The notes: a model not told the origin generated them from the sequence alone. A DNA stretch of 64,000 nt from Cryobacterium zongtaii (GCF_002909375.1 NZ_PPXD01000005.1:1-64000), one strand, 5' to 3'; shown: positions 1-12,693, numbered from the stretch's first letter. Made by a program: numbers and translations.

Positions 1-160
1 ATCTCTGTCGCGGTATCCCCTAGAAAGGGACCCTACGACCGAGGTTTTTGGCATTTGACATTGTGCACGCTGTTGAGTTCTCAAGGATCGGACGCACCCA
101 GCCGCCGGCCAATTGACCTTTGCACTGAGGCACTTCGATGTTGTTCTGTTTCCGTCAAGC
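1..160 (-). promoter_or_regulatory. rRNA operon leader with boxA-like antitermination element and candidate promoter
   Basis: Read on the minus strand, 85-63 gives TTGAGAACTCAACAGCGTGC, the block found in actinobacterial (for example mycobacterial) pre-16S leaders and thought to act as the boxA antitermination signal. The 16S gene itself would begin beyond position 1, so only the leader is in the window. A candidate -35 (TTGACG, 158-153) lies upstream; 17 bases further is GAAGTG-like sequence, a poor -10, so the exact promoter is uncertain. The segment between this and tyrS (161-375) holds hairpins but no gene. Confidence 0.75.
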
Positions 161-289
161 CCGGCAGTTCGAATGAATTCGCTGCCAACACTTGGAAGTG
201 GTCCCGCTTGAGGCCGGGAAGCTCTTCGGCTTTCCGCACCTGTGGGGTGACAAGAGATGACATTACGCGGGTTCCGAATGCCCCGCAAT

Positions 290-330
290 CCCGGGAGCAT
301 CCCGGGCGTGTCGCAGATAGACACCCGCCC
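290..330 (-). terminator. Hairpins after tyrS
   Basis: Downstream of the tyrS stop there are two stem-loops: CCCGGGA / TCCCGGG around 290-306 and an imperfect stem pairing GGGCGTGTC (304-312) with GACACCCGCCC (320-330). They lie between tyrS and the rRNA leader on the same strand and could end tyrS transcription. There is no clear U-run. Confidence 0.4.
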
Positions 331-375
331 GCAATGCGGCCGTAACCTGCCGGTCACACAGCGGGCGGGCGGGGT

Positions 376-1677
376 CTATTCGACGAAAACGCCGGCGAGG
401 GTCTTCTTGCCACGACGGAGCACGGCCACTCCCCCGGGCAGGACCGATCCCTCAACGGTGGCCGTCTCATCGGTGACCTTCACGTTGTTCAGGTAAACGC
501 CGCCCTGGCCGATCGCGCGGCGGGCTTCACCCAGGCTCTTGGTCAGTCCGGTGTCCACGAGTAGCTGCATCACCTGCGCCTGCGGGAACGTCGTGGTGTT
601 CGGCAGTGCCCGAAGCGCCGACTCGAGGGTTTCGGCATCAAGATCGGCGAGCTCGCCCTGACCGAAGAGGGCCTGCGTGGCCCGAATAGCCGCATCCGTC
701 GCCGAGACACCGTGCACCAGGCTGGTCACCTCGTAGGCGAGGGTGCGCTGGGCTTCGCGCTTGAACGGCTCGGTGGCCACCAGCTCCTCGAGCGCATCGA
801 TCTGCACGCGAGTGAGGAACGTGAAGATCTTGAGCCGGGCGATGACGTCGGCGTCGTCGGTGTTCAGCCAGAACTGGTACATCGCGTACGGGCTCGTGAG
901 AGTGGGATCCAGCCATACCGCGTTCCCCTCGCTCTTGCCGAACTTGGTTCCGTCGGTGTTCGTGATCAGCGGGGTGCCGATCGCGTGCACGCTCGTGCCC
1001 TCCGCGCGGTGGATGAGGTCGGTGCCGCTGGTGAGGTTGCCCCACTGGTCGCTGCCCCCGGTCTGCAGCACACAGCCGTGGCTGCGGTAGAGCTCGAGGA
1101 AGTCCATGCCCTGCAGCACCTGGTAGCTGAACTCGGTGTAGCTGATGCCCGCGTCGGAATTGAGCCGGGCGCTCACCGCATCCTTCTTGAGCATGGTGCC
1201 CACCCGGTAGTACTTGCCGATGTCGCGCAGGAAGTCGATCGCCGACAGCGGCGCCGTCCAGTCGAGGTTGTTCACCAGGGTGACGGCGTTGTCGCCCTCG
1301 GCGCTGAGGAAGCGGGTGACCTGAGCCTGCAGGTAGCCGACCCACTCGTTGACGACCTCCGGAGTGTTCAGCGTGCGCTCCGCCGTGGGGCGCGGGTCGC
1401 CGATGAGCCCGGTGGACCCGCCGACGAGCCCAAGCGGCCGGTGGCCGGCTAGCTGCAGCCGACGCATCAGCAGGAGTTGAACCAGGTTGCCGAGGTGCAG
1501 GCTGGCCGCGGTGGGGTCGAAGCCGCAGTAGTACGTGATCGGGTCTCCGGCGAGCAGGGCGCGCAGCGCCGACTCGTCGGTGGAGACGTGGACCAGGCCA
1601 CGCCAGGAGATTTCCTCCCAGACGTCGGCGAAGGTGGGATCGTTGGCTTGCTGAGCAAGGATGCTGGGGTCTGACAC
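376..1677 (-). CDS. tyrS: Tyrosine--tRNA ligase
   Basis: Cytosolic class I aminoacyl-tRNA synthetase that charges tRNA-Tyr with tyrosine. The 433-residue protein is a normal TyrS length. It carries the HIGH-type signature as HLGN (about residue 62), the tyrosine-pocket segment YCGFDPTA just before it, the KMSKS-type loop as KFGKS (about residue 246), and a C-terminal S4 RNA-binding domain (GGVYLNN region). The start is GTG at 1677. The gene is immediately upstream of an rRNA operon leader on the same strand, so it may add read-through to that operon. No T-box leader is visible in the 140 bases upstream. Confidence 0.97.
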   Translation of the reverse strand: MSDPSILAQQANDPTFADVWEEISWRGLVHVSTDESALRALLAGDPITYYCGFDPTAASLHLGNLVQLLLMRRLQLAGHRPLGLVGGSTGLIGDPRPTAERTLNTPEVVNEWVGYLQAQVTRFLSAEGDNAVTLVNNLDWTAPLSAIDFLRDIGKYYRVGTMLKKDAVSARLNSDAGISYTEFSYQVLQGMDFLELYRSHGCVLQTGGSDQWGNLTSGTDLIHRAEGTSVHAIGTPLITNTDGTKFGKSEGNAVWLDPTLTSPYAMYQFWLNTDDADVIARLKIFTFLTRVQIDALEELVATEPFKREAQRTLAYEVTSLVHGVSATDAAIRATQALFGQGELADLDAETLESALRALPNTTTFPQAQVMQLLVDTGLTKSLGEARRAIGQGGVYLNNVKVTDETATVEGSVLPGGVAVLRRGKKTLAGVFVE

Positions 1678-1740
1678 GAAGCCAGATTACCAGCGCAGGC
1701 GGCCGGGTTCTCGGGATTCAACCTCCGACACGGGCCGGAT

Positions 1741-1818
1741 ATCAAGTCCTGAAGCTAAATACAGCTGGATTAACGCTTGAAGCTTGATTAGGCTGTGATT
1801 AGGACGGAGGCTTAACCC
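1741..1818 (+). promoter_or_regulatory. Upstream region of the SatD-type regulator with repeats
   Basis: The 140-base divergent spacer between tyrS and the SatD-like gene holds an inverted repeat ATCAAG (1741-1746) / CTTGAT (1783-1788) and two direct copies of TGAAGCT (1750-1756, 1778-1784). A Shine-Dalgarno GGAGG lies just before the ATG at 1819. These repeats are plausible operator half-sites for the adjacent HTH protein, but this is inference from position and symmetry only. Confidence 0.35.
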
Positions 1819-2502
1819 ATGTTTGTGATTACCGCCGATCAAATCGACAGCCGCCATGATCGTGATCGCGCCAGCGACATGATCGCCGAGCTGGTGCAGC
1901 GCCACGCCGAGGCTTTCACGCTGCCCCCCGACCAGACCTCCGGCGACGAGATCCAGCTCCTCGTCGCCACGGCCGCCGACGCGTTCGCTATTGTGCTCGA
2001 TCTGCACCGCACCGGATTCTGGAGCGTCGGGGTGGGCGTCGGCCCGGTGCGTAACCCGCTGCCGGCCACCACCCGGCAGGCCACGGGTGACGCGTTCATC
2101 GCCGCCAGGGCCGCGGTGACCCGGGCCAAACGGGCCGAGGCCCGCTTCGCGCTGGACACCCCGCCCGCCGCAGACCGGCCCGGAACTTCGACAGCCACGG
2201 AAGTGGAGGCACTCGTGACGATGCTGCTCCTGCTGCGCCAGCGCCGCAGCGGTGAGGGGTGGGAGGCGGTGGACCTGCTCGAGAACGGGCTCGCGCAGAC
2301 CGACATCGCCCGCAGGCTCGGCATCTCCACGGCCGCGGTGAGCCAGCGGGTGAAAAGCGCGCAGTGGAAGGTGGAGCGCGCCGCGCACCCGGCACTGGTT
2401 AGGCTGCTAGACAATCTTGACAGTGGCACCCTCACCAGTGGCACCCTCGACAACGACACCCACGACAGCGACACCAGTGAAATGGATGGCCTCCGCCGAT
2501 GA
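1819..2502 (+). CDS. SatD-family protein with C-terminal HTH
   Basis: A 227-residue cytosolic protein resembling the SatD family. The N-terminal two thirds (MFVITADQIDS, SGDEIQLL, VGVGVGPV) match the SatD-type fold as I recall it. Residues about 165-195 form a sigma-region-4/LuxR-like helix-turn-helix (AQTDIARRLGISTAAVSQRV), so it probably binds DNA. The tail (about 200-222) is a low-complexity run of SGTL and D-T repeats with matching DNA repeats, possibly a linker or replication-slippage product. The stop overlaps the next start as ATGA, so the two genes are co-translated. Target and signal are unknown; the membrane partner suggests a two-gene regulator/effector module. Confidence 0.7.
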   Translation: MFVITADQIDSRHDRDRASDMIAELVQRHAEAFTLPPDQTSGDEIQLLVATAADAFAIVLDLHRTGFWSVGVGVGPVRNPLPATTRQATGDAFIAARAAVTRAKRAEARFALDTPPAADRPGTSTATEVEALVTMLLLLRQRRSGEGWEAVDLLENGLAQTDIARRLGISTAAVSQRVKSAQWKVERAAHPALVRLLDNLDSGTLTSGTLDNDTHDSDTSEMDGLRR

Positions 2503-3122
2503 ATGCCCTGACTTCCCTCGACGTCGTGCAGTACCTGTACTGGGTGCTCCTGCTCCTGGTCACAATGGCCTCGTTGATCCTGGCCGTCCTCGCCTTCCGG
2601 CTGGGAAAGCAGCCGTTCGCGATCGCGTCGGCCGGGGCGTTGGGCGGGGCCCTGCTGCTCGCCGCCCTCCCCCTCGGCGAGGCGCCGGTGGTCTTCGGGG
2701 TGGTCATCGGCCTGGCCGCGCTTGCGCTGGCCGTGATCGGCGGCGGTCCGGCCGCCGTACTGGCCCTGCAGCTGGCCACGAAGAACTCGGTGGCGCCCGG
2801 CAGCCACGGCGGCATCCTCGTCGGCACCGAGTCCTCCCCCGCCGCCGACACGGCATCCGTCGGCGATGCGGTCCCGTCGACTGCGGTGCACGAGGTGCTG
2901 CGCGGCGGTCTCACCATCGGCATCCTGGAGCGTTTGGCCGTCGCCGGCGCGATCCTGGCCGGCTTTCCCGAGGCCCTCGCCGTTGTCGTCGCGATCAAGG
3001 GCGTCGGCCGTTTCACCGAGCTGGCATCCTCTGAGGCGCGCGAACGGTTCATCATCGGTACCTTCGCCAGCCTCATCTGGGCGTGCGCCTGCGCCATCCT
3101 TGTGAGCCTCGCGCAGTCCTGA
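2499..3122 (+). CDS. Multi-pass membrane protein, partner of the SatD-like gene
   Basis: A 207-residue hydrophobic protein. Predicted membrane segments lie at about residues 10-32, 40-60, 64-90, a pair around 140-165 and one at the C-terminus (about 185-205), with a Ser/Ala/Asp-rich loop around 100-125 between the halves. It starts 4 bases inside the preceding regulator gene, which implies coupled expression. Such membrane proteins commonly accompany SatD-type genes in Actinobacteria, but I recognise no catalytic motif and assign no function. Confidence 0.65.
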   Translation: MNALTSLDVVQYLYWVLLLLVTMASLILAVLAFRLGKQPFAIASAGALGGALLLAALPLGEAPVVFGVVIGLAALALAVIGGGPAAVLALQLATKNSVAPGSHGGILVGTESSPAADTASVGDAVPSTAVHEVLRGGLTIGILERLAVAGAILAGFPEALAVVVAIKGVGRFTELASSEARERFIIGTFASLIWACACAILVSLAQS

Positions 3123-3151
3123 CGTCGGCTGCGGCCACCCGCACACATGGA

Positions 3152-3194
3152 AACAAGCCCGGCCCGCAGGATCATCCTGCGGGCCGGGCTTGTT
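3152..3194. terminator. Bidirectional terminator
   Basis: A perfect 21-bp inverted repeat with a single-base centre (3152-3172 pairs with 3174-3194), rich in G+C with AACAAG/CTTGTT ends. It sits between two convergent genes (the membrane protein ending at 3122 and osmC ending at 3208) and can serve both strands. Confidence 0.85.
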
Positions 3195-3207
3195 GGTTGC
3201 GGGGTGC

Positions 3208-3648
3208 TTAGTCTTCGAGCACCGCCTCGAGGGTGATCTCCACGCCGGTGAGCGCCTTGCTGACCGGGCAGTTCTCCTTCGCGGCCTGCGCCGCGGCGAG
3301 GAAGGTCTCACTGTCGATGCCGGAAACCTCGCCGGAGACGGTGAGGTGAATGCCGGTGAGGCGAAAGCCACCGGCGGGGTCGGCACCGAGGGTGACATCC
3401 GCGGAGACGTCCAGGGCCTCGATGGTTCCGCCGCTGGCGGCCAGTTCGGCGGAGAGCTGCATGGAGTAGCAGGCGGAGTGGGCGGCGCCGAGCAGTTCCT
3501 CAGGGCTGGTGATCCCATTGGCGTCGTCAGCGGCGCGCCGGGGGAACGACACGTCGTGGGTGCCGAGCTGCGAGCTCGTCAGTTCGACCTGGCCTGCGCC
3601 GTCGTCGAGAGTTCCGGTCCAGGCTGTGCGGGCGGTACGTGTGGGCAT
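3208..3648 (-). CDS. OsmC/Ohr-family peroxiredoxin
   Basis: A 146-residue cytosolic thiol peroxidase of the OsmC/Ohr superfamily, expected to reduce organic hydroperoxides through two reactive cysteines. Both are visible: SACYSM (about residue 60) and KENCPVSKALTG (about 127), with the family's PEELLGAAHSAC stretch before the first. Length is typical. The pattern fits OsmC more than Ohr. A diverged paralogue of similar length and the same motifs lies at 57841-58266. It stands alone on its strand, with a perfect terminator after it. Confidence 0.88.
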   Translation of the reverse strand: MPTRTARTAWTGTLDDGAGQVELTSSQLGTHDVSFPRRAADDANGITSPEELLGAAHSACYSMQLSAELAASGGTIEALDVSADVTLGADPAGGFRLTGIHLTVSGEVSGIDSETFLAAAQAAKENCPVSKALTGVEITLEAVLED

Positions 3649-3712
3649 TGATGCTTCCTTCTGTGTCGCTTTTCTGGGGATAGCCAGAGTAACTGGCCGG
3701 TAGGTATGAGAG

Positions 3713-4306
3713 TCATTGGGGTGCGTGCGGATGCCGTCGGTACGCGGACACCGTCCGGTCCCCCGGAATCCAGAACCGCCAGGCGTACTCGGTGCCGCCG
3801 CCGGGGCCGCTCACTCCGGTCCGCGGGCCGGTCTGCACCGCCGGAGCCGCCTCGGCCAGGGTCAGCTCGAACGGTTCGGCGCCGAGGTCGGCACCGTCCT
3901 GGTGCAGCCCGATTCCCAACGCCTGGGTGAGGCGGGCCGGACCGCGCGCCAGGTCCCGCACAGCCACCGTCGGACCGCGACGGGCGCGAGCCGACTCGTG
4001 GCCCGCCACGATCTCGCCGGCCCGCAGCAGCACCGCCGACGCCTCGCCCTCGGGAGAGCAGACGATGTTGGCGCACACGTGCATGCCGTAGCTGAAGTAC
4101 GCGTACAGGTGACCCGGCGGCCCGAACATGGTGGTGTTTCGAGAGGTGCGCCGACGAAAGGCGTGCGAGCCGGGGTCCGTTCCGGCCAGGTAAGCCTCCA
4201 CCTCGGTGATGCGCAGCACGGTGTCGCCGTGCCGGAGCAGGCCGCCCAGCAGCAGCGGAGCCACGTCGACCGCGCCCCGGGAGAACAGGTCACGGTCGAC
4301 GGTCAT
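3713..4306 (-). CDS. DNA-3-methyladenine glycosylase (AAG/MPG type)
   Basis: Base-excision repair enzyme that removes alkylated purines such as 3-methyladenine. The 197 residues show the family's landmarks: [20 protein letters not shown] (about residues 32-51; the Glu of EVEAY is the expected catalytic base), [23 protein letters not shown] (58-80), and a late [14 protein letters not shown] block. The reading frame is open far upstream, across argH, but the first sensible start is the ATG at 4306, 44 bases after the argH stop; no strong Shine-Dalgarno is seen, so it may rely on translation from argH. It is the last gene of the arginine transcription unit by position. Confidence 0.9.
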   Translation of the reverse strand: MTVDRDLFSRGAVDVAPLLLGGLLRHGDTVLRITEVEAYLAGTDPGSHAFRRRTSRNTTMFGPPGHLYAYFSYGMHVCANIVCSPEGEASAVLLRAGEIVAGHESARARRGPTVAVRDLARGPARLTQALGIGLHQDGADLGAEPFELTLAEAAPAVQTGPRTGVSGPGGGTEYAWRFWIPGDRTVSAYRRHPHAPQ

Positions 4307-4350
4307 CCGCAGCGTTTTCGTCAGGGCGTGCCGGTGCTCAGCGGTACGGC

Positions 4351-6995
<2,645 letters not shown>

Positions 6996-7055
6996 GGTTC
7001 TCCTTCATAAGTTTTGCGTGATTCAAGTTTATTGGTGGTGCGTGCGAGCAGGCGG

Positions 7056-7985
7056 TTAGCGCGCGTTGTGCGCGAGCAGCCAGACGAGCAGCGCCTTCTG
7101 GGCGTGCAGGCGGTTTTCCGCCTCGTCCCAGATGATGCTCTGAGGACCGTCGATGACGTCGGCCGTGACTTCGTAACCACGGTCGGCCGGCAGGCAGTGC
7201 ATGAAGTGCGCGTCGGGTTTGGCCAGGGCCATCAGGTCGGCGTCGACGCGGTAGCTGCCGAGGGAGCCGAGCCGGATGGCCTTTTCCTCTTCCTTGCCCA
7301 TCGACACCCAGGTGTCGGTGATGACGACATCAACGCCGGCAACGGCCGCGGCCGGGTCGGTGAACAGGGCCACGGAACCGCCGGTCTGGGCGGCGATGGC
7401 CTCCGCGTCGGCAACGACCTGCGGGTGGGGTGTGTACCCGGCCGGTGAGGCGATGCGCACGTGCATGCCGGCGGTCGCCCCGGCGAGCAGGTAGGACTGC
7501 GCCATGTTGCAGGCGCCGTCGCCGAGGAAGGTCAGGGTCTGACCGGCGAGGTCGCCGCGGTGCTCCCGGATGGTGAGCAGGTCCGCGAGCAACTGGCAGG
7601 GGTGGAAGTCGTCGGAGAGCGCATTGACCACGGGCACCGTGGTGTTCAGGGCCATCTCTTCAAGGCCGGCCTGGCCGTAGGTGCGCCACACGATCGCGGC
7701 GACCTGACGCTCGAGCACCCGGGCGGTGTCAGCGGCGGTTTCCTTGCCGCCGAGCTGGCTGCTCGCGGTGCTGATGATCAACGGGCTGCCGCCGAGGTCG
7801 GCGATGCCGACGGCGAACGAGACCCGGGTGCGGGTGGAGGACTTGTCGAAGATCACGGCGACAGTTTTCGGTCCGGCCAGCGGCTGGACCGAGAATCGGT
7901 CTCGCTTCAGTTCCAGGGCCAGATCGAGGATCTCGGCCTGTTCGGCCGGAGAAATGTCGTCGTCGCGCAAGAAATGGCGGGTCAC
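7056..7985 (-). CDS. argF: Ornithine carbamoyltransferase
   Basis: Makes citrulline from ornithine and carbamoyl phosphate. All family signatures are visible in 309 residues: STRTR carbamoyl-phosphate loop (about residues 50-54), HPCQ (about 128-131), the ornithine-specific DTWVSMG (about 224-230) and HCLP (about 263-266). The SMG loop marks it as an ornithine rather than an aspartate transcarbamylase. Start is GTG at 7985 with a weak ribosome binding site. It sits between argD and argG in the arginine unit. Confidence 0.98.
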   Translation of the reverse strand: MTRHFLRDDDISPAEQAEILDLALELKRDRFSVQPLAGPKTVAVIFDKSSTRTRVSFAVGIADLGGSPLIISTASSQLGGKETAADTARVLERQVAAIVWRTYGQAGLEEMALNTTVPVVNALSDDFHPCQLLADLLTIREHRGDLAGQTLTFLGDGACNMAQSYLLAGATAGMHVRIASPAGYTPHPQVVADAEAIAAQTGGSVALFTDPAAAVAGVDVVITDTWVSMGKEEEKAIRLGSLGSYRVDADLMALAKPDAHFMHCLPADRGYEVTADVIDGPQSIIWDEAENRLHAQKALLVWLLAHNAR

Positions 7986-8048
7986 GGGGTCACTTTCGCT
8001 GAATTCTGAGGTGTAATGCGGGATTCCTCCACCTTATCTCGTGGCGGG

Positions 8049-9254
8049 TTACCTAGTGGCGGGCACGAGACCCGAACTGGTCACACGGGCCAGGGCCGCC
8101 CGAAAACGCTCGTCGAAGTCGGCCAGCTCGGCATCACCGACGATCAGTGGCGGTGCGATCCTGATGCTGAATTCGTTCGCGGCGTTCACGATCAGGCCTT
8201 CAACCAGCGCGGCGGCGGCCAACTTGAGGGCCACCGGTTCGCTCAGTCCGATGCCCAGCAGCAGCCCGCGGCCACGCACTTCACTGATCAGGGGCGAATC
8301 CATGCCGACGATGAGCTCACGGATCTCCTCGCCGCGACGGGCGGCGTTGCCGACGAGGTCGTCGCGTTCGATGACGCCCAACACCGCATTGGAAGTGGCC
8401 GTGACGAACGGGTTGCCGCCGAAGGTGGAGCCGTGCTGGCCGCGGAGGAACAGGTCGCTGGTGTCGCCGAAGGTGACGAGCGCTCCGATCGGCACTCCCC
8501 CACCGATGCCCTTGGCGACCGTGACGGCATCCGGCAGCACGTTGGAGTGTTCGTAGGCGAACCACTTGCCCGTGCGGCCGGCGCCGGTCTGCACCTCGTC
8601 GATGATGAGCAGCACGCCGTGCTGGGTGCAGAGCTCGCGGGCGCGGCGCAGGTAGCCCTCCGGCAGGTCGATGACGCCGGCCTCACCCTTGACGGGTTCG
8701 AGGAACAGTGCGGCGACGGTGTCGTCCAGTTCACGCTCGAGGGCGGCGATGCTGGTCTCGATGTGCTGCACGCCACCGGGAACGGGTTCGAACGGGGCGC
8801 GCATCAGCGGCTTGCCGGTGAGGGCGAGCGCGCCCATGGTGCGGCCGTGGAACGAGTCGTTCAGCGCGAGGATCCGGCTGCGGCGACCGCCGGCGGTGTT
8901 CAGCCTGGCGAGCTTGAACGCGGCCTCATTGGCCTCGGCACCGGAATTGCAGAAATAGACCCGGCCGGCGTCGCCCGCACCGGTGAGGCGTTTGAGCCGT
9001 TCGGCCAGCTCGATCTGCGACGGCGAGGCGAAGTAGTTGGAGATGTGCGCGAGGGTGCCGATCTGCTGCTGGGCGGCGGCGACCATGTCGGGGTGGGCGT
9101 GGCCGAGGGAGTTGACGGCGATGCCGGCCAGGAAGTCGAGGTATTTGGTGCCGTTCTCGTCCCAGACGTAGCAGCCCTCACCGCGCACCAGCACGGCCAG
9201 CGGGGGCGACAGGGTTTTCATCATTGCGTCTGCGTAGCGTTCGTGCAGGGTCAT
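8049..9254 (-). CDS. argD: Acetylornithine aminotransferase
   Basis: PLP-dependent class III aminotransferase that converts N-acetylglutamate semialdehyde to N-acetylornithine with glutamate. The 401 residues contain [15 protein letters not shown], the cofactor-binding [19 protein letters not shown] block, and the Schiff-base lysine in [15 protein letters not shown] (about residue 247). Its start overlaps the argB stop by 4 bases (ATGA). It might also serve succinyl-diaminopimelate transamination, as ArgD does in some bacteria; the sequence alone cannot show this. Confidence 0.96.
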   Translation of the reverse strand: MTLHERYADAMMKTLSPPLAVLVRGEGCYVWDENGTKYLDFLAGIAVNSLGHAHPDMVAAAQQQIGTLAHISNYFASPSQIELAERLKRLTGAGDAGRVYFCNSGAEANEAAFKLARLNTAGGRRSRILALNDSFHGRTMGALALTGKPLMRAPFEPVPGGVQHIETSIAALERELDDTVAALFLEPVKGEAGVIDLPEGYLRRARELCTQHGVLLIIDEVQTGAGRTGKWFAYEHSNVLPDAVTVAKGIGGGVPIGALVTFGDTSDLFLRGQHGSTFGGNPFVTATSNAVLGVIERDDLVGNAARRGEEIRELIVGMDSPLISEVRGRGLLLGIGLSEPVALKLAAAALVEGLIVNAANEFSIRIAPPLIVGDAELADFDERFRAALARVTSSGLVPATR

Positions 9255-10204
9255 GCGGGAACCACCTCAGTACCGATACCGCTTCCGGTGAAGATTTCGA
9301 CCAGGATCGAGTGCGGCACTCGACCATCGATGATCGCCGCTTTGGCGACGCCGCCCTCGACGGCGTCCAGGCAGGCTGTCATCTTGGGGATCATTCCCGA
9401 TTCGAGATCGGGAAGCAGGGTGCGGAGCGCATCGACGTCGATGACCGACACGAGAGAGTCGCGGTTGGGCCAGTCGCTGTACAGGCCGGCCACGTCGGTG
9501 AGGATCACGAGCTTGGCGGCGTTCAAAGACACGGCGAGGGCCGCGGCGGCGGCATCCGCGTTGACGTTGAGCGACTGGCCCGGCACCTCGACGTCCGGCG
9601 CGATCGACGAGACCACCGGGATCCGGCCGGCGCTCAGCTGCGCGTGCACGGCCTCGGGATCGACGCCGATCACGTCACCGACCAGGCCGAGGTCCACCTC
9701 TTCGCCGTCGATGACGACACCGCGGCGGCGTCCGCGGAACAGGCCGGCGTCTTCGCCGCTGAGGCCGGCGGCGAGGGGGCCGTGCGCGTTGATGTGGCTG
9801 ACCAGGTCGCGGTTGATCTGTCCGGTGAGCACCATCCGCACCACGTCCATGGCCTCGGGGGTGGTGACCCTGTAGCCACCGCGGAATTCGCTCTCGATAC
9901 CGAGGCGGGCGAGCATCGCGGAGATCTGCGGGCCGCCGCCGTGCACCACGACGGGGCGGATGCCCGCGTAGCGGAGGTACACCATGTCCTCGGCAAACGC
10001 GCGCTGCAGTTCCTCGCTGACCATGGCGTTGCCGCCGAACTTGACGACGATGATCTGGTCGTGGAACTTCTTCAGCCAGGGCAGAGCCTCGATCAGCGTG
10101 GCGGCCTTGACCTTCGCCTCCGCGGGGGTGTTGTCGACGTCGTCGAGGGTGGGAACCTGCGGCGGCGCGGCGGGAGTGGCGGTGCTCATCGGCTCGGTGC
10201 TCAT
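9251..10204 (-). CDS. argB: Acetylglutamate kinase
   Basis: Phosphorylates N-acetylglutamate, commonly the feedback-controlled step of the pathway. The 317-residue amino-acid-kinase fold shows [11 protein letters not shown] (about residues 50-60), [11 protein letters not shown] (about 85-95), and [17 protein letters not shown] (about 215-231). The N-terminus has an extra Ala/Pro-rich segment (about residues 1-25), and a second ATG lies at codon 6, so the true start may be 15 bases downstream. The start overlaps the argJ stop by one base, so translation is coupled. Confidence 0.96.
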   Translation of the reverse strand: MSTEPMSTATPAAPPQVPTLDDVDNTPAEAKVKAATLIEALPWLKKFHDQIIVVKFGGNAMVSEELQRAFAEDMVYLRYAGIRPVVVHGGGPQISAMLARLGIESEFRGGYRVTTPEAMDVVRMVLTGQINRDLVSHINAHGPLAAGLSGEDAGLFRGRRRGVVIDGEEVDLGLVGDVIGVDPEAVHAQLSAGRIPVVSSIAPDVEVPGQSLNVNADAAAAALAVSLNAAKLVILTDVAGLYSDWPNRDSLVSVIDVDALRTLLPDLESGMIPKMTACLDAVEGGVAKAAIIDGRVPHSILVEIFTGSGIGTEVVPA

Positions 10205-11385
10205 CAGCTGGAGTACGCGCTGTTCTCTTCGACGTAGTCGTGGGTGAGGTCGTTGGTCCAGATCGTGGCGCCCACGGTGCCGGCGTGCAGGTCGATGACC
10301 ACCGAAACGGCGCGCGGGGTGAGGTCGACCAGCTCGCGCGGCTGGTCAGGCTCCCCCGCCGTGCAGACCTGGATGCCGTTGATGGCCACATCGATGCCAT
10401 ACGGGTCGAATGCCGCGTCGGCCTCGGGGATGGTGCCCACCGCGGCGAGCACCCGGCCCCAGTTGGGGTCGTTGCCGTAGATCGCGGCCTTGAACAGATT
10501 GCTGCGCGACACGGCGCGGGCCACCGTGACGGCCTCGGTTTCGGACGCGGAGTTACGCACCGAGATGGCCACATCGTGCGAGGCGCCCTCGGCGTCGCCC
10601 TGAAGCTGCAGGGTCAGGTCGCGGCACAGGTTGGTGAGCGCGGTGGTGAATTCTTCGGGGTCCGCGTCGACGCCGCTGGCGCCGGAGGCCAGCAGGCTGA
10701 CGGTGTCGTTGGTGGACATGCAGCCGTCGGAGTCGAGCCTGTCGAAGGTGACCCTGGTGGCTTCCCGCAACGCGGCATCCAGCTGTGCGGAGGACAGGAC
10801 GGCGTCGGTGGTGATCACGACGAGCATGGTGGCCAGGCCGGGGGCGAGCATCCCGGCGCCCTTGGCCATCCCGCCGATGGTCCAGCCGGCCGGGGACACC
10901 TGGGTGGCCTGCTTGGGCCGGGTGTCGGTGGTCATGATCGCCTGCGCGGCGGCGAGGCCGGCGGCGGCGGATGATGCGGCGGCGTCCTTGAGGGCCACGC
11001 CGGCGTCGAAGACGCCCGCGGTGATCTTGCCGAGGTCGAGCTGCTCCCCGATCAGGCCGGTGGAACAGACCAGTACGTCGCCGGAGGAGACCTGGAGCTG
11101 TTCGGCGACGGCCTCGGCCGTGGCGTGGGTGGTCTGGAAGCCGATGCTGCCGGTGTAGCAGTTGGCGCCGCCGGAGTTCAGGACGATGGCGCTGACGCGG
11201 CCGTCGCTCATCACCTGCTGGCTCCAGATGATCGGGTTGGCCTTGCACCGGTTGCTGGTGAACACCGTCGCGGCGTTGGCGAGCGGGCCGAGGTTGGCGA
11301 CGATGGCCAGGTCGAGGCCACCGGACTTCTTGAGGCCGGCGGTGACGCCGGCGGCGGCGAATCCGGCGGGGGCGGTGACGCTCAC
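10204..11385 (-). CDS. argJ: Bifunctional glutamate N-acetyltransferase / ornithine acetyltransferase
   Basis: Transfers the acetyl group from N-acetylornithine back to glutamate; this gives the cyclic arginine pathway, consistent with no argE or argA here. The 393-residue protein contains the autoproteolysis site in [15 protein letters not shown] (nucleophilic Thr of ATM, about residue 181), the point where ArgJ precursors split into alpha and beta chains. The open frame extends further upstream, but the GTG at 11385 overlaps the argC stop as GTGA and gives the usual N-terminus ([13 protein letters not shown]). Whether it is mono- or bifunctional is not decidable from sequence. Confidence 0.95.
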   Translation of the reverse strand: MSVTAPAGFAAAGVTAGLKKSGGLDLAIVANLGPLANAATVFTSNRCKANPIIWSQQVMSDGRVSAIVLNSGGANCYTGSIGFQTTHATAEAVAEQLQVSSGDVLVCSTGLIGEQLDLGKITAGVFDAGVALKDAAASSAAAGLAAAQAIMTTDTRPKQATQVSPAGWTIGGMAKGAGMLAPGLATMLVVITTDAVLSSAQLDAALREATRVTFDRLDSDGCMSTNDTVSLLASGASGVDADPEEFTTALTNLCRDLTLQLQGDAEGASHDVAISVRNSASETEAVTVARAVSRSNLFKAAIYGNDPNWGRVLAAVGTIPEADAAFDPYGIDVAINGIQVCTAGEPDQPRELVDLTPRAVSVVIDLHAGTVGATIWTNDLTHDYVEENSAYSS

Positions 11386-12425
11386 GGGGCAACTCCATTC
11401 GTGCTGAGACCCCGGGTTTCGGGCAGCCCGAGGGCAATGTTGGCGGACTGGATGGCGGCGCCGGCGGTGCCCTTGACGAGGTTGTCGACGGCGGTGACCG
11501 TGACCACCCGGCCGGCGGCTTCGTCGATCGCGAGGCCGATGAGCGCGGTGTTGGCGCCGAGAACGTCGGCGGTACGCGGGAACTGGCCGGTCGGCAGGAC
11601 GTGCACGAACGGTTCGTCGGCGTAGAGGGATTCCCAGGCGTGGCGCACGGCGGCGGCGCTGGTGCCGGGTACCAGTCGGGCCGTCGAGGTGGCGAGGATG
11701 CCGCGCGACATCGGCACGATCACCGGGGTGAACGACACGGTGGGCCCGGTCGCGCCGGCCCAACGCAGGCTCTGCTGGATCTCGGGGATGTGCCGGTGGC
11801 TGCCGCCGACGGCATAGGGGTTGGCGGAGCCGAGGATCTCGGCGGCGAGGTTGGGCACCTTGAGGCTCTTGCCGGCGCCGGAGGGGCCGACGGCGAGCAC
11901 GGCGACGATGTCGGCCGGTTCGATCACGCCCGCGAGGATGCCGGGGGCCAGGGCGAGCGCGACCGTGCTGGCATTGCAGCCGGGCGCGGCGATGCGGCGG
12001 GCGCCGATCAGCCGGTCACGTTGCCGGCCGCCGGCGACGGGCAGTTCGGGCACACCGTATGCCCAGGCGCCGAAGTAGTCGCCGCCGTAGAACGCGGACC
12101 AGTCGGCCTCACTCTCGAGACGGTGGTCCGCGCCGCAGTCCACCACGAGGGTGTCGGCACTCAGTTGGGCGGTCAGTGCCCCGGATGCGCCGTGCGGGAG
12201 GGCGAGGAAGACGACGTCGTGGCCGGCCAGGGTGGTCGCATCCGTGTCCGCCAGCACGAGGTGGGACAGTGAGCGCAGGTGTGGTTGCACGTCGACCAGG
12301 CGCTGGCCGGAGTTGCTGTGCGCGGTGACCGTGCGCACCTCGAAATCGGGGTGAGCGGCCAGCAAACGCAGCAGCTCACCGCCCGCATACCCGCTGGCGC
12401 CCGCAACCGCTACCGAAAAGACCAT
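11382..12425 (-). CDS. argC: N-acetyl-gamma-glutamyl-phosphate reductase
   Basis: NADPH-dependent reduction of acetylglutamyl phosphate to the semialdehyde. The 347 residues begin with the nucleotide fold [18 protein letters not shown] (6-23) and carry the active-site cysteine in [16 protein letters not shown] (about residue 150). It is the first gene of the arginine unit; the promoter must lie in or next to the upstream repeat region. I found no convincing ARG box there. Confidence 0.97.
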   Translation of the reverse strand: MVFSVAVAGASGYAGGELLRLLAAHPDFEVRTVTAHSNSGQRLVDVQPHLRSLSHLVLADTDATTLAGHDVVFLALPHGASGALTAQLSADTLVVDCGADHRLESEADWSAFYGGDYFGAWAYGVPELPVAGGRQRDRLIGARRIAAPGCNASTVALALAPGILAGVIEPADIVAVLAVGPSGAGKSLKVPNLAAEILGSANPYAVGGSHRHIPEIQQSLRWAGATGPTVSFTPVIVPMSRGILATSTARLVPGTSAAAVRHAWESLYADEPFVHVLPTGQFPRTADVLGANTALIGLAIDEAAGRVVTVTAVDNLVKGTAGAAIQSANIALGLPETRGLSTNGVAP

Positions 12426-12489
12426 GGACCAAACCTACCCGGACGCCAGCACAGCCCGACAATCGCGCATTGCCCGATGAAGCCGTCGC

Positions 12490-12663
12490 GGCACGCGCAA
12501 GTCCCCGCGGCACGCGGTCGCCCCCAAGGCACGCGGTAGCCCCCACGGCACGCGGTAGCCCCCACGGCACGCGTCGGTGCCGGCGGCACGCGCCAGGCCC
12601 CGCGGCACCCGCAACAACACGTGCCGCCGCGCCCAAGACATGCCACGACTCTCAACACGTGCC
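12490..12663. repeat. 19-bp-pitch GGCAC array, first block
   Basis: Between argC and pheT the sequence GGCAC recurs seven times at exactly 19-base steps (12490, 12509, 12528, 12547, 12566, 12585, 12604). It is followed by its inverse GTGCC/ATGCC/GTGCC at 12621, 12640 and 12659, again 19 bases apart. Bases between the cores vary, except for near-identical neighbouring units such as cggcacgcggtagccccca. The arrangement is two arrays facing each other. There is no credible gene in 12426-12873; short frames on either strand are by-products of the repeats. Confidence 0.9.
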
Positions 12664-12693
12664 GCGACCCTGACCGACCGCGCAAGCTCCGGC

